Positions 24,437 through 33,792 of a DNA stretch of 64,000 bases are shown one piece after another (position 1 is the stretch's first letter; every line of letters begins with the position of its first letter). This stretch comes from an uncultured Litorivicinus sp. (lineage in GTDB: Bacteria; Pseudomonadota; Gammaproteobacteria; Pseudomonadales; Litorivicinaceae). Position numbers and translations under genes: made by a program. The stretch is taken from NCBI GenBank assembly GCA_902558075.1, contig CACECO010000005.1:1-64000 (forward strand). The letters run 5' to 3'. The notes under the pieces were generated by a model. The model was not told where the DNA came from. It did no database searches and was given only the letters and a program-made list of their open reading frames with translations.

Positions 24437-25471
24437 ATGACGATTCCAAATACAATTGCGATTGTGACAGATGCCTGGTTTCCGCAAGTCAACGGAGTCG
24501 TAAGGACGCTCTCCCGAACTAAACAAGAACTTGAACACCGTGGTCATCGCGTTGAAGTGATTAGCCCCGAAGGATATCGCTCGGTTCCCTGCCCGACCTA
24601 TCCTGAGATACGTCTTGCACTATTTGCAGCACGGTCAGTGAAACAGCGTCTCACCGCACTCAAGCCCGACGCGGTCCATATCGCCACAGAGGGCCCTCTT
24701 GGGCTGGCTGCCAGACGCTGGTGCCGGAAGAATCGTCTGCCATTCACAACAAGTTATCACACACGGTTCCCGGAATATGTCAGGCTCCGAGTGCCAATCC
24801 CTGTCAGTTGGTCTTATGCTTTTTTAAAGTGGTTCCATGGTCCAGCACACCGGATGTTGGTCGCAACACAGTCGATGGAAAATGAACTCATTGAGTGGGG
24901 GTTTTCAAATATTGGTCGCTGGTCCCGCGGCGTGGATCTCGACTTATTTCAAACCAACCCTGATCGAGAGACACCAAAGACTCCAGTCCTCTTATATGTT
25001 GGGCGCGTCGCACCAGAAAAAAACATTGGTGCCTTCTTAGATACGCCATGTGAGGGAATCAAACGCGTTGTTGGCTGAGGCCCTGAGCTTGATGAATTGA
25101 AAGCGAAATATCCGGATGTCGAATTTGTCGGATATAAGCACGGTGAAGAGCTTGCCACCTGTATGCGTGATGCCGATTGTTTTGTTTTCCCGTCACTCAC
25201 CGATACCTTTGGGCTTGTGATTCTTGAATCACTGGCCTCAGGCGTCCCAGTTGCTGCATATCCGGCACCAGGACCGATTGATCTGATTCAAAATGGAAAA
25301 AACGGCTGGATCTCTGAGGATCTTGCTGAATCGATTCGTGAAGCGCTGAAAGTTGATCGAAATGCCTGTCGCGCGTTTGCTGAGACATTTTCTTGGGAAC
25401 GCTGTACTGATCAATTTGCGTCGCAGCTGAAGCCCGCGCCGCAAGCACTTCTTGATCAAGCAGTGTCATAA
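24437..25471 (+). pseudogene. GT4 glycosyltransferase (glycolipid-synthase-like) interrupted by an in-frame TGA
   Basis: A 344-codon reading frame with one TGA at codon 214 (25076-25078) and no frameshift. Before the stop: DAWFPQVNGVVRTL, TEGPLGLAARRWCR, TTSYHTRFPEY and LLYVGRVAPEKNI. After it, in the same frame: GPELDELKAKYP, GYKHGEELA, FPSLTDTFGLVILESLASG (acidic EX7E-type region) and APGPIDLI. The closest remembered relatives are SqdX and Agt-type enzymes that put sugars on diacylglycerol under phosphate limitation; a mannosyltransferase role is the alternative. Start ATG 24437 has GAGG at 24428. The truncated product would lack the sugar-nucleotide domain. Confidence 0.85.
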
Positions 25472-25545
25472 AAAGTTCATCAAAACGACGCAAAGACGTC
25501 ATCCCCGCTTCATACCATTGGCGCATGAGTGATCAGGGGAATCTC

Positions 25546-26088
25546 ATGCAGACATCAGGATGGACGCAATTCTTTCATCACCTCGACCGGGTCGAGAGAC
25601 CATTATGTACGCTCGCGAATGCTCTCGCGGACACCCCGTCGATCCATCGGACATTTGCATGGTTCTCAAAGCTCGGTGATGGACCTGCCTGGGTCATACT
25701 GTTTGTCGCCATTGGTCTCACCACACCAGAGGCCGGCAATCTTCCGGCTGTATTGATCGGTGCGTGTGCGTTCAATCTCGGGTTATACAAGTTGATCAAG
25801 GGACAAACCTTACGGAATCGTCCGTGCACAACATGGGAAGCCATCAACCCAAAAACGCCACCACTGGATCACTACAGTTTCCCAAGTGGTCACACACTGC
25901 ACGCAGTCACGATCACCCTGATCGTATTACCCGTGCTTCCGCTGTTGGGTCTTCTGTTAATTCCAATCACTGTGATGATCATGCTGTCTCGGATTATTCT
26001 CGGCCTGCATTATCCGAGTGATGTCTTGATCGCAACCGCAATTGGTTGGGTTGTTGCGTCAGCGGCAGGCACTCTCTTCGCACTGTAG
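25546..26088 (+). CDS. PAP2-family membrane phosphatase
   Basis: A 180-residue integral membrane phosphatase with the three PAP2 motifs: KGQTLRNRPC, FPSGHTLHAV and SRIILGLHYPSDVL. Candidates are phosphatidate phosphatase, undecaprenyl pyrophosphatase or phosphatidylglycerophosphatase. Coming 74 bp after a glycolipid-type glycosyltransferase, making diacylglycerol for it is an attractive idea but is inference. ATG 25546 has AGGGGA at 25535-25540; an in-frame ATG at 25525 would add 7 residues. Its 3' end overlaps the convergent DCC gene by 30 bp. Confidence 0.85.
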   Translation: MQTSGWTQFFHHLDRVERPLCTLANALADTPSIHRTFAWFSKLGDGPAWVILFVAIGLTTPEAGNLPAVLIGACAFNLGLYKLIKGQTLRNRPCTTWEAINPKTPPLDHYSFPSGHTLHAVTITLIVLPVLPLLGLLLIPITVMIMLSRIILGLHYPSDVLIATAIGWVVASAAGTLFAL

Positions 26089-26448
26089 TCGGCGTTTGTC
26101 CCACCAAAATAACAGCGGCGCGATCACTTGGTTATACACCACAACGGCTAGATGATAAATCCCCGGGATAGCAACCAACCGCCCCAAAGCGCGATAGATT
26201 GGCATTTGAGCCCAAAGCGCAAGAAACGCATCGATACCGACTTTCACTTGCCCATCGGCTGTACGCACATGGAGCCGCTTTTTTGCATCGGTAACAGATA
26301 AGCCTGCGGATTGAAGCATCGGCCCTTTCTCTGAAATCTTTTCAAATCCCAGGTCAATGCCACGCTTCACGCACAAAGCCCGGTAATGTTCAATCTCAAA
26401 TGAACAGACCGGGCATTGATCATTGTATAAGACAGTGAGTCGCTCCAT
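26059..26448 (-). CDS. DCC-family thiol-disulphide oxidoreductase-like protein (DUF393)
   Basis: A 129-residue protein with the family motif YNDQCPVCSFEI (D-x-C-P-x-C near residue 10) and the HVRTADGQVKVGIDAFL block. It is predicted to be a thioredoxin-fold redox protein; its partner is unknown. The ATG at 26448 is tightly followed by GGAGCGAC, which is exactly complementary to bases 26462-26469 upstream, so the start codon may sit at the foot of an 8-bp hairpin. It stands alone, convergent with the PAP2 gene. Confidence 0.82.
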   Translation of the reverse strand: MERLTVLYNDQCPVCSFEIEHYRALCVKRGIDLGFEKISEKGPMLQSAGLSVTDAKKRLHVRTADGQVKVGIDAFLALWAQMPIYRALGRLVAIPGIYHLAVVVYNQVIAPLLFWWDKRRLQCEESACR

Positions 26449-26659
26449 CCCTCAGAGGTGGGGAGCGACCTGATGTTTTACAAGTTAGGCTGGAACACGG
26501 CAATCTACCGGAACATATTGATTGAGCGCAGATGATGACGCGCGACAACTCCAGGTGAGATTCTTATTCGATGTCGATGGTTCACTTTGGGCCACATTTT
26601 GCAGCGGCCACCTTGTGTTGTTGGTACCTAAAAGTCATCCTTTAGCAAAGGAGATCGAT

Positions 26660-27253
26660 TTGAAAACACCTGTCTACGGACTCACAGGCGGTATTGCTTC
26701 TGGCAAAAGTACGGTGCTCGAGCAATTCGCTGCACTTGGTATCGAAACCCTTGATACCGATCAACTGGCACGTGATGTCATCGCTCAAGGGACTTCCGGA
26801 GCTTTACAATTAGAGACCGCAATTGGATCAGAATACTTTCAAGACGCATGTTTGGATCGTGCGCGCTTACGATCAGATATGTATCAATCCGCTCACCTGA
26901 AAAAGACGGTTGAAGGGATCATCCATCCGCTGGTTCGCAATGCCGTCAATCAATGGCTCGATCAACGGTCAGGCTCGCCATATCGAATTTTGTGCTCACC
27001 GCTTTTAATCGAAACCAATCAGCACGCGATACTTGATGGAGTCATCGTGATTGATTCACCAGAAAGCGAACAGCTAAAACGCGGCACAGAACGAGATGCA
27101 ATGTCAAAAGAGACTATTCAGAACATCATCGACGCTCAAATTTCGCGGCAGGCGAGACTCGTTCACGCCTCCTTTGTGATCGATAACTCCGGTGATTTAG
27201 ACTCCCTCACTCAACAAATCCAAACCATACACGAGAAACTTAGTCATGACTGA
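26660..27253 (+). CDS. coaE: dephospho-CoA kinase CoaE
   Basis: A 197-residue P-loop kinase that phosphorylates dephospho-CoA in the last step of CoA synthesis. P-loop GGIASGKST is at 10-18, DTDQLARDV follows, then HPLVR and [10 protein letters not shown] 26660 is chosen as start because AAGGAG at 26648-26653 precedes it and the length then matches the family; the open frame runs on upstream to 26522 without family similarity. It overlaps yacG by 8 bp. The 210 bp upstream, after the divergent DCC gene, hold no recognisable gene. Confidence 0.93.
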   Translation: MKTPVYGLTGGIASGKSTVLEQFAALGIETLDTDQLARDVIAQGTSGALQLETAIGSEYFQDACLDRARLRSDMYQSAHLKKTVEGIIHPLVRNAVNQWLDQRSGSPYRILCSPLLIETNQHAILDGVIVIDSPESEQLKRGTERDAMSKETIQNIIDAQISRQARLVHASFVIDNSGDLDSLTQQIQTIHEKLSHD

Positions 27254-27446
27254 TGACAAAGGCCATATCGTCGCTTGCCCGACTTGCAAACAAGAAACAC
27301 GTTATCACGCAGATAACCCGTTTCGCCCGTTTTGTTCAGAACGTTGCCGCTTGATCGATTTAGGCGAATGGGCCGACGAGGGACATCGAATTGCGGGACA
27401 ACCTGTCCCTCCTGAATTCAACGATCCAGACATCGATACTCACTGA
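27246..27446 (+). CDS. yacG: zinc-binding DNA gyrase inhibitor YacG
   Basis: A 66-residue zinc protein with C11, C14, C30 and C34 in the pattern CPTC...CSERC followed by [15 protein letters not shown], the YacG hallmark. In E. coli it binds GyrB and inhibits gyrase. It overlaps coaE by 8 bp, a common pairing, and its end overlaps the convergent mutT by 7 bp. Confidence 0.93.
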   Translation: MTDDKGHIVACPTCKQETRYHADNPFRPFCSERCRLIDLGEWADEGHRIAGQPVPPEFNDPDIDTH

Positions 27447-28375
27447 AAACCCCGAATTCCCGCTACCCCAAAACCGGCATGCTCAGTCACTATCGATTGA
27501 TCCTCTCGGGTCATACCGCCCAACGCATACGCTGGTACACCGACACTGCGTGCAAGTTGTGAAAACCGCTCCCACCCGAGGGGCTGCATATCACCGTGAC
27601 TTGGTGTGTCGCGCACCGGGGAGATCAGAAGCGCATCCGAAGGCCACATGCGCTGTCTTTCGATATCGCGTTCATGACGAATCCCGGCAGTGATTGGCCA
27701 AGGGTCATTGAGTTGATCCAGTTGATCGAGCGCATCAGCCAAATGATCAGTTTTTCGTAAATGCACACCACATCCGGATCGAAAACAAAGAAGCTGATCC
27801 AGTGTCAGGATCACCTGGTGTCCGCAACTGAGCGCAGCATCAATTGCAGTGTCAAGCTCAACACCTGGCAGCAATCCACGAAAATACAAGAGACACCGAT
27901 CCTCAGTCTGTGTGCCCCATATCACTGGTTCAACCATCAGTGATGGATCATAGATACGCAGCATTCTTGGCAGACCGATCGCACGAACGATCGCATCATT
28001 CGCTTTTGGAAATTGAAGTGTCTTCACTGCGTCTGCAGAAAACCATTGCACCGCTTGACCCTCAAGACCTCGAGGTTCGCCTTCAAAGACAAACACTTCA
28101 TACACCCAGAGGCGAATTGCTTTATCACCATAATCCCATGGGATTTGGAACATAAACGCTGCATCTTGCATGCGAATCCCGAGTTCCTCTTCAAGCTCCC
28201 GGTTCAAACAGGATTTTGGATCTTCGCCACTTTCAAACTTTCCGCCAGGAAATTCCCAGAGACCACCTTGATGCGCACTTTGATGACGTTTTGCGAGAAG
28301 GATTTGTCCATTACGCCAGATCAGCGCACAGGCAACCTGGATTTCAGGTTCGGTATTCGGCATTGATCCGGACAT
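27440..28375 (-). CDS. mutT: MutT Nudix hydrolase fused to a TMP-synthase-like domain
   Basis: A 311-residue two-domain protein. The N-terminal Nudix domain has a full Nudix box at 44-67 (GGKFESGE, then RELEEELGI) and removes 8-oxo-dGTP from the nucleotide pool. The C-terminal half (about 140-311) resembles thiamine phosphate synthase/TenI barrels ([33 protein letters not shown]). This fusion is well known in pseudomonads and relatives; the role of the second domain is not settled. The ATG at 28375 lies within argJ (32-bp overlap). Confidence 0.9.
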   Translation of the reverse strand: MSGSMPNTEPEIQVACALIWRNGQILLAKRHQSAHQGGLWEFPGGKFESGEDPKSCLNRELEEELGIRMQDAAFMFQIPWDYGDKAIRLWVYEVFVFEGEPRGLEGQAVQWFSADAVKTLQFPKANDAIVRAIGLPRMLRIYDPSLMVEPVIWGTQTEDRCLLYFRGLLPGVELDTAIDAALSCGHQVILTLDQLLCFRSGCGVHLRKTDHLADALDQLDQLNDPWPITAGIRHERDIERQRMWPSDALLISPVRDTPSHGDMQPLGWERFSQLARSVGVPAYALGGMTREDQSIVTEHAGFGVAGIRGFQ

Positions 28376-29564
28376 ACTCTTTGGTGAGATCGCAGGTCAT
28401 GACTCGACAATACCCTGATCCAACACCCATCGAAATCCGGATGTCGATATCGACAGGATTCATTGCCGCCTGACCTGCTTGTTCCGTGTACTTGGGATGA
28501 CGACCACCGTTTTCGACGATCTGCACGTCGTTAATCCACACATTCACACGATCGATCGCAATCTGCGAAATTGGTGCTCGTCCGACAGCTGCAACAATCC
28601 GACCCCAATTCGGATCTGATGCAGCTAACGCAGTTTTCACCAAGGGTGACAGCGCCACTGTATTTGCAATGACATGCGCATCTTGGTCACTGCTTGCAGC
28701 CTGACAGATTACCCGAACAAATTTGGTTGCACCTTCACCATCACGCGCCAACATTTCGGCAAGATCATCTGCCAGCGCCGATAATGCGCTCGCAAACGTC
28801 TGTGCTTCAGGACTCGCCGGGTCACGAATTATCTCGTGACCTGCCATCTGAGTCGCAACAATCGCGCAGGCGTCATTCGTTGAGGTATCGCCATCGACCG
28901 TGATGCAATTGAAACTGTGATTCACTGCATGTTCGAGGAGAGTTTGTAAGCACTCAGCGGTCATCGCAACATCCGACACGATCAGACCAAGCATGGTTGC
29001 CATGTTTGGATGAATCATTCCTGAGCCCTTGGCCATACCGTTCAGTGTCACCGTTCGACTACCGATCTCGCATTGGATGTGTCGTAACTTTGGATGTGTG
29101 TCCGTGGTCATGATGGCTCGTGAAGCACGTTCCCATGCAGCAACAGACGAGTCACAGGTATCGCAGGCTTTCGGGATTGCGTCACAAATCGCCCGCACGG
29201 GTAGCGGCTCACCGATGACGCCGGTTGAAAATGGCCACACGGTATCACTTGAAGTTCCCGTGAATGCCGCTACCGAAGCGATGGTTTGACGACACGCGTC
29301 CATCCCGTGCTTGCCTGTTCCAGCATTTGCATTACCTGCGTTGAGTAGCCAGTAGCGAACATGAGAGGTCGATGCCAGATGTGCTCTCAAGATATGCACG
29401 GGAGCTGCACAAAAATGGTTAGCTGTCGTCACACATGCACCGACAGAACCTTCGTCGAAGGCCATCAGCAACAAATCATCGCGGTCCTTGTTCTCATAGA
29501 CAGGTGCACGAACTGCACCCAATCGAACTCCACGAACTGGCAACCCACCTTCTGATGATTTCAT
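28344..29564 (-). CDS. argJ: bifunctional glutamate N-acetyltransferase / N-acetylglutamate synthase ArgJ
   Basis: A 406-residue enzyme of arginine synthesis that transfers acetyl from N-acetylornithine to glutamate. The self-cleavage site is in GSGMIHPNMATMLG, with T190 as the new N-terminal nucleophile of the beta chain. LNAGNANAGTG and the oxyanion-hole STGVIGEPLP are present, and the C-terminus has DPNWGRIVAAVG. It overlaps mutT by 32 bp and follows secA by 39 bp, the pseudomonad order secA-argJ-mutT. Confidence 0.94.
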   Translation of the reverse strand: MKSSEGGLPVRGVRLGAVRAPVYENKDRDDLLLMAFDEGSVGACVTTANHFCAAPVHILRAHLASTSHVRYWLLNAGNANAGTGKHGMDACRQTIASVAAFTGTSSDTVWPFSTGVIGEPLPVRAICDAIPKACDTCDSSVAAWERASRAIMTTDTHPKLRHIQCEIGSRTVTLNGMAKGSGMIHPNMATMLGLIVSDVAMTAECLQTLLEHAVNHSFNCITVDGDTSTNDACAIVATQMAGHEIIRDPASPEAQTFASALSALADDLAEMLARDGEGATKFVRVICQAASSDQDAHVIANTVALSPLVKTALAASDPNWGRIVAAVGRAPISQIAIDRVNVWINDVQIVENGGRHPKYTEQAGQAAMNPVDIDIRISMGVGSGYCRVMTCDLTKEYVRINAEYRT

Positions 29565-29603
29565 CTGACTCTCACACTTTACAACTGAGCAAGCGATGGC
29601 ACA

Positions 29604-32330
29604 TTAACCAATACGACCATGACATTGCTTGTATTTCTTTCCGCTGCCACAGGGGCAAGGCTCGTTTCGCCCAACTTTGTGACTAACTGCAGGTGTTGGC
29701 TTATCCGGGACAGAGTCAGAAGCACCATCATCTTTTGATGTCACAGCATCATGCATCGCCTGTGCTTTAGCCAGCTGCTCAACCGCTTGTTGCCGTCGAG
29801 CTTCTTCCTGTGCCTCGATCTCTTCCTTGGTCGGCACTCGAACCGCAGTCAATACACGAACTGATTCCCGCTTGATTTGGTCAAGCATCGACGTAAACAA
29901 TTCAAACGCTTCACGCTTGTATTCCTGCTTCGGATTTTTCTGTGCATAGCCACGGAGGTGGATACCTTGGCGCAAATAATCCATCGCAGCTAAGTGGTCT
30001 TTCCATTGATTATCGAGAACCTGAAGAAGAACCTGCTTCTCAAACCGACGCATGGTGTCTTCACCAACGATGACAATCTTTTCATCATGACGTCGAGTCG
30101 CCTCTTCGATGATCTTCTCAAGGAGTGTCTCTTCATACAAAGACTCATCGTCATCGAGCCACTTTTGGATCGGCATCTCGAAGCCAAATTGCGTCGCAAA
30201 CTCGTCCGTCAGACCTGGAATGTCCCACTGCTCAATCAAACTTTGCGGTAGAATGTAGGTTGAAACAACAGACGTGAATACATCTCGACGAATCGCATCA
30301 ACAAGATCCGATAAATCGTCCACATCCATTAAATCATTGCGCTGCGCGTAGACCTGTGTTCGCTGATCATTGGCAACGTCATCGTAATCCAATAGCTGCT
30401 TGCGCATATCAAAATTACGACCTTCAACCTTCTTCTGTGCCTTCTCGATCGCGTTGGTAACCATCTTGTGCTCGATCGCTTCACCGCGTTGCATGCCAAG
30501 ACTTTGCATGATCGAGCGCATTTTTGGTGAGGCGAAAATGCGCATTAAGTCGTCTTCCAGTGACAAAAAAAAGCGTGAGGATCCGGGATCGCCCTGACGA
30601 CCGGAACGTCCGCGTAACTGATTATCAATCCGGCGTGACTCATGACGCTCAGAGCCGATAATGTGCAGACCTCCGGCAGATAGCACCTTCTCATGTGCTT
30701 CCTGCCAGACCCGTTTGATCTCCTCGACCTTCTGTTCAGTCGGGTTATCAAGCATGATAACGTCGGCTTGCCAATTACCACCGAGAACAATATCGGTACC
30801 GCGACCGGCCATATTGGTCGCAATCGTCACCGCACCAGGACGACCTGCTTCAGCAATAATACGAGCCTCTCGCTCATGCTGCTTCGCATTCAAGACATTA
30901 TGCTGAATACCTTCTTTGTCGAGGAAGTGTGACAATAATTCAGATGCTTCGACAGAAGCCGTGCCAACAAGCACTGGACGACCTTTATCGCGCTCGGCAA
31001 TCACATCAGCCACGATCGCTTCAAACTTTTCTTCCATTGTCATGTAAACCAAATCGTTATAGTCGATTCGCTTCACAGGCACGTTGGTTGGAATCACCAC
31101 AACATCCAAACCATAGATCTGTCTAAATTCATATGCCTCAGTATCAGCGGTCCCAGTCATGCCCGATAAACGATCGTACAACCGAAAGTAATTCTGGAAT
31201 GTGGTTGAGGCCAACGTTTGGCTCTCCGGCTGGATATCCACACCCTCTTTCGCTTCAACTGCCTGATGCAGACCTTCCGACCAACGACGGCCTGGCATTG
31301 TCCGGCCGGTATGTTCGTCAACGATCACCACCTGACCATCTTGAATGATGTAGTGCACGTTTCTCTGAAATAACGTATGTGCGCGCAATCCGGCATTCAC
31401 ATGGTGGAACAACGCGAGATTTGCTGGGTTATAGAGACTATCTCCCACCTCAAGGAGGCCCATTTCGGCAAGCTCAGCTTCAATCAGTTCGTGACCAAGC
31501 TCTGTCAATTCAACCGAGCGGTTTTTTTCATCGAGCAAGAAGTGCCCCTCAATTTCGAACGCTTCACCATCTTCTGACATTTTTGCTTCAGTAAGCTTGG
31601 GGATAATGGCATTAATCGCTTGATAACGCTCTGAGTGATCATCCGCTGGTCCTGAAATGATCAACGGTGTTCGCGCTTCATCAATTAGAATTGAATCCAC
31701 TTCGTCTACGATCGCGAAAGACAACTTCCGCTGCACGCGTCCTTCCGGCGAAAAGGCCATGTTGTCTCTTAGATAATCAAATCCAAACTCGTTATTCGTA
31801 CCGTAGGTAACATCAGCACCATAGGCCTCGCGTTTTTCTTCTGGGCTTTGTCCGGAGCCTATCACTCCAACGGTAAGTCCAAGTCCCTCGTACAGTGGAC
31901 GCATCCAGTTAGCATCTCGGCTGGCAAGGTATTCGTTCACAGTCACGACATGAACACCCTTCCCTTCAATCGCATTGAGATAGGCAGGCAAGGTGGCAAC
32001 CAGCGTCTTTCCTTCGCCAGTCCGCATTTCAGAAATTCGACCCTCATGGAGGGTCATACCGCCGACCATCTGCACATCAAAATGCCTTAAGCCGAGCGTT
32101 CGCCGACTGACTTCTCGACAGACCGCAAAAGCATCTGGAAGAATTTGGTTCAGCGTCTCGCCAGCATTGATCCGTACACGAAATTCCTCGCGCTTCGATG
32201 CAAGTTCTTCATTGCTTAGGGATTCGAAGGTGGATTCTTGCTGATCGATCGCCGTGACCAACTTCAGCATCCGTTTGACTTCCCGGTCATTTTTGGAGCC
32301 GAAGATCTTTCGGACAAATGTCCCTAACAT
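29604..32330 (-). CDS. secA: preprotein translocase ATPase SecA
   Basis: A 908-residue motor of the Sec translocon. Walker A MRTGEGKT is at 102-109, the same position as in E. coli. The DEAD-motor segment [24 protein letters not shown] and [10 protein letters not shown] follow, and the C-terminal zinc domain is [16 protein letters not shown]. The ATG at 32330 ([12 protein letters not shown]) is the family start; the open frame extending to 32420 is not coding. It is divergent from dciA across 46 bp. Confidence 0.96.
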   Translation of the reverse strand: MLGTFVRKIFGSKNDREVKRMLKLVTAIDQQESTFESLSNEELASKREEFRVRINAGETLNQILPDAFAVCREVSRRTLGLRHFDVQMVGGMTLHEGRISEMRTGEGKTLVATLPAYLNAIEGKGVHVVTVNEYLASRDANWMRPLYEGLGLTVGVIGSGQSPEEKREAYGADVTYGTNNEFGFDYLRDNMAFSPEGRVQRKLSFAIVDEVDSILIDEARTPLIISGPADDHSERYQAINAIIPKLTEAKMSEDGEAFEIEGHFLLDEKNRSVELTELGHELIEAELAEMGLLEVGDSLYNPANLALFHHVNAGLRAHTLFQRNVHYIIQDGQVVIVDEHTGRTMPGRRWSEGLHQAVEAKEGVDIQPESQTLASTTFQNYFRLYDRLSGMTGTADTEAYEFRQIYGLDVVVIPTNVPVKRIDYNDLVYMTMEEKFEAIVADVIAERDKGRPVLVGTASVEASELLSHFLDKEGIQHNVLNAKQHEREARIIAEAGRPGAVTIATNMAGRGTDIVLGGNWQADVIMLDNPTEQKVEEIKRVWQEAHEKVLSAGGLHIIGSERHESRRIDNQLRGRSGRQGDPGSSRFFLSLEDDLMRIFASPKMRSIMQSLGMQRGEAIEHKMVTNAIEKAQKKVEGRNFDMRKQLLDYDDVANDQRTQVYAQRNDLMDVDDLSDLVDAIRRDVFTSVVSTYILPQSLIEQWDIPGLTDEFATQFGFEMPIQKWLDDDESLYEETLLEKIIEEATRRHDEKIVIVGEDTMRRFEKQVLLQVLDNQWKDHLAAMDYLRQGIHLRGYAQKNPKQEYKREAFELFTSMLDQIKRESVRVLTAVRVPTKEEIEAQEEARRQQAVEQLAKAQAMHDAVTSKDDGASDSVPDKPTPAVSHKVGRNEPCPCGSGKKYKQCHGRIG

Positions 32331-32376
32331 GCGTATCCTAAGGTGTCTGTAATAATAAAAACGGTATTGTAGCGAA

Positions 32377-32850
32377 TTGCGTGACCCCGGACAGCTAAAA
32401 AGCCTGCGAACTTTGATCAATCGATCAGGAAGTCACCTAGAGACACTTCAGCTTGAGGCATCAATTCAGGCAAAACGCGCTCAAATCGTCGAATCCCTTC
32501 TGCCTTCTGAACTCAAAAATGAGGTCGCAACGGGAGATCTCAATTGCGGACTGCTGACCTTATATGTCGTTCAAGCAGGTTTAGCTACCCGACTACGATT
32601 CGAGGAGTGCAATCTCATCGACGCGTTACGGAGCGATCCGCTTTTTCGCGGTATTCGCAGAATTCAATGTCGAGTCAGATCTCGACATCATGAACAAAAG
32701 ACGGTGGTCACCAAAACCATTCAGCCCAACACCAAAGCGGGCTCATCGATTCAAGAATTTGCGGAAACGCTCGCGGATGAGGAGCTTAAACGTCATTTTC
32801 AGCAATTGGCTGCACGGGTATCGGGCAATCAGCTGCCCGATCAAACGTAA
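32377..32850 (+). CDS. dciA: DciA/DUF721 replicative helicase loader-like protein
   Basis: A 157-residue protein with the DUF721 pattern: [46 protein letters not shown] and IRRIQCRVR. DciA proteins assist loading of the DnaB helicase in bacteria that lack DnaC/DnaI. Next to secA and lpxC is the expected gammaproteobacterial site. The TTG at 32377 is the only plausible start near the family N-terminus. The end overlaps lpxC on the other strand by 65 bp, an unusually long convergent overlap. Confidence 0.8.
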   Translation: MRDPGQLKSLRTLINRSGSHLETLQLEASIQAKRAQIVESLLPSELKNEVATGDLNCGLLTLYVVQAGLATRLRFEECNLIDALRSDPLFRGIRRIQCRVRSRHHEQKTVVTKTIQPNTKAGSSIQEFAETLADEELKRHFQQLAARVSGNQLPDQT

Positions 32851-33703
32851 CGACCTCATAATTACTCGGATCTGCAAACAACTGACGGAGCAATCTATTG
32901 TTTAAAGCGTGTCCACTCCGGTTACCTGAATAGTGACCAATAATTGGCCGACCAGCTAAATACAAATCCCCCAGTGCGTCGAGGACCTTGTGTTTCACGA
33001 ACTCATCATTTTGACGTAAACCATCGTCATTCAATATGCGATCCTCACCGACGACGATGGCATTCGCCATTGAACCGCCGCGAGCCAAGTTGTTCGCTTT
33101 CAGATAATCAAGGTCACGCATAAACCCGAAGGTTCTGGCACGACTAACCTCGCGAATGAACGAGGCCTCATCAATATCAACCACAGTTTTGCATTCACCT
33201 TGATCGACAACTGGGTGATCAAAGTCGATCGAAAAGGTGATACGGAATCCGTTGAAAGGCTCTAATCGCGCAACTTTTCCTCCATGCTCAACTTCAACAA
33301 TGTGAGTGATTCGGATGTACTCGCGTGGCGCAGTCTGCTCTCGCACGCCGGCTGACTGAATCAAAAAGACGAAAGGTGAGGCGCTGCCGTCCATGATGGG
33401 AAGTTCTGGCGCATTACACTCAACAAGGACGTTATCGATACCCATTCCCGATAACGCCGATAACAAATGTTCAACGGTGGAGACCTGAGCACCGTCGGGC
33501 GAAGATAAACAGGTTGAGAGAGTCGTCTGAGAGACGCTACCTGCATTCGCTCGGATGAGCTCAGGCGGATCCAAATCCACTCGTTTGAATTGAATGCCGT
33601 GGTTCTCGGGGGCTGGCCTCAGTGTGAGGTACACCGTATCACCCGAATGCAAACCCACTCCTGTGGCTCGCACGACATTTTTCAGCGTTCGCTGTGCAAT
33701 CAA
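32786..33703 (-). CDS. lpxC: UDP-3-O-acyl-N-acetylglucosamine deacetylase LpxC
   Basis: A 305-residue zinc deacetylase, the committed step of lipid A synthesis. Starting at TTG 33703, the zinc ligand His in [10 protein letters not shown] falls at residue 79 as in E. coli. [14 protein letters not shown] holds the other ligands and [14 protein letters not shown] the catalytic His. GGAAGGAGAG (about 33711-33720) supports the TTG start; TTG 33721 would add 6 residues. A stem-loop at 33721-33743 lies just before this ribosome site. It follows ftsZ as in other Gammaproteobacteria. Confidence 0.95.
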   Translation of the reverse strand: MIAQRTLKNVVRATGVGLHSGDTVYLTLRPAPENHGIQFKRVDLDPPELIRANAGSVSQTTLSTCLSSPDGAQVSTVEHLLSALSGMGIDNVLVECNAPELPIMDGSASPFVFLIQSAGVREQTAPREYIRITHIVEVEHGGKVARLEPFNGFRITFSIDFDHPVVDQGECKTVVDIDEASFIREVSRARTFGFMRDLDYLKANNLARGGSMANAIVVGEDRILNDDGLRQNDEFVKHKVLDALGDLYLAGRPIIGHYSGNRSGHALNNRLLRQLFADPSNYEVVTFDRAADCPIPVQPIAENDV

Positions 33704-33720
33704 TTCAACTCTCCTTCCCA

Positions 33721-33743
33721 AAGCCCGTTAGTTTAACAGGCTT
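33721..33743 (-). terminator. stem-loop between ftsZ and lpxC
   Basis: On the minus strand AAGCCTGTTA and TAACGGGCTT pair (10 bp with one T-G) around loop AAC, flanked by AAAA before and TTT after, ending about 5 nt before the lpxC ribosome site. It may act as a partial terminator of the dcw transcript or influence lpxC translation. Confidence 0.45.
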
Positions 33744-33792
33744 TTCCCCGTTGCATCTTGCAGATCGGAGCGGAAGCGTAGAGTTTTGTTCA

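Noticed and set aside
25076-25078. Selenocysteine at the glycosyltransferase TGA
   Set aside because: No Cys/Sec position is known there in GT4 enzymes and no SECIS-like hairpin follows directly; TGA is a normal stop in many genes here.
26522-26659. N-terminal extension of coaE
   Set aside because: The extra 46 codons have no CoaE similarity; AAGGAG directly before TTG 26660 defines the start.
32331-32420. 30-residue N-terminal extension of secA
   Set aside because: With the ATG at 32330, Walker A falls at 102-109 exactly as in E. coli; the extension would run into dciA.
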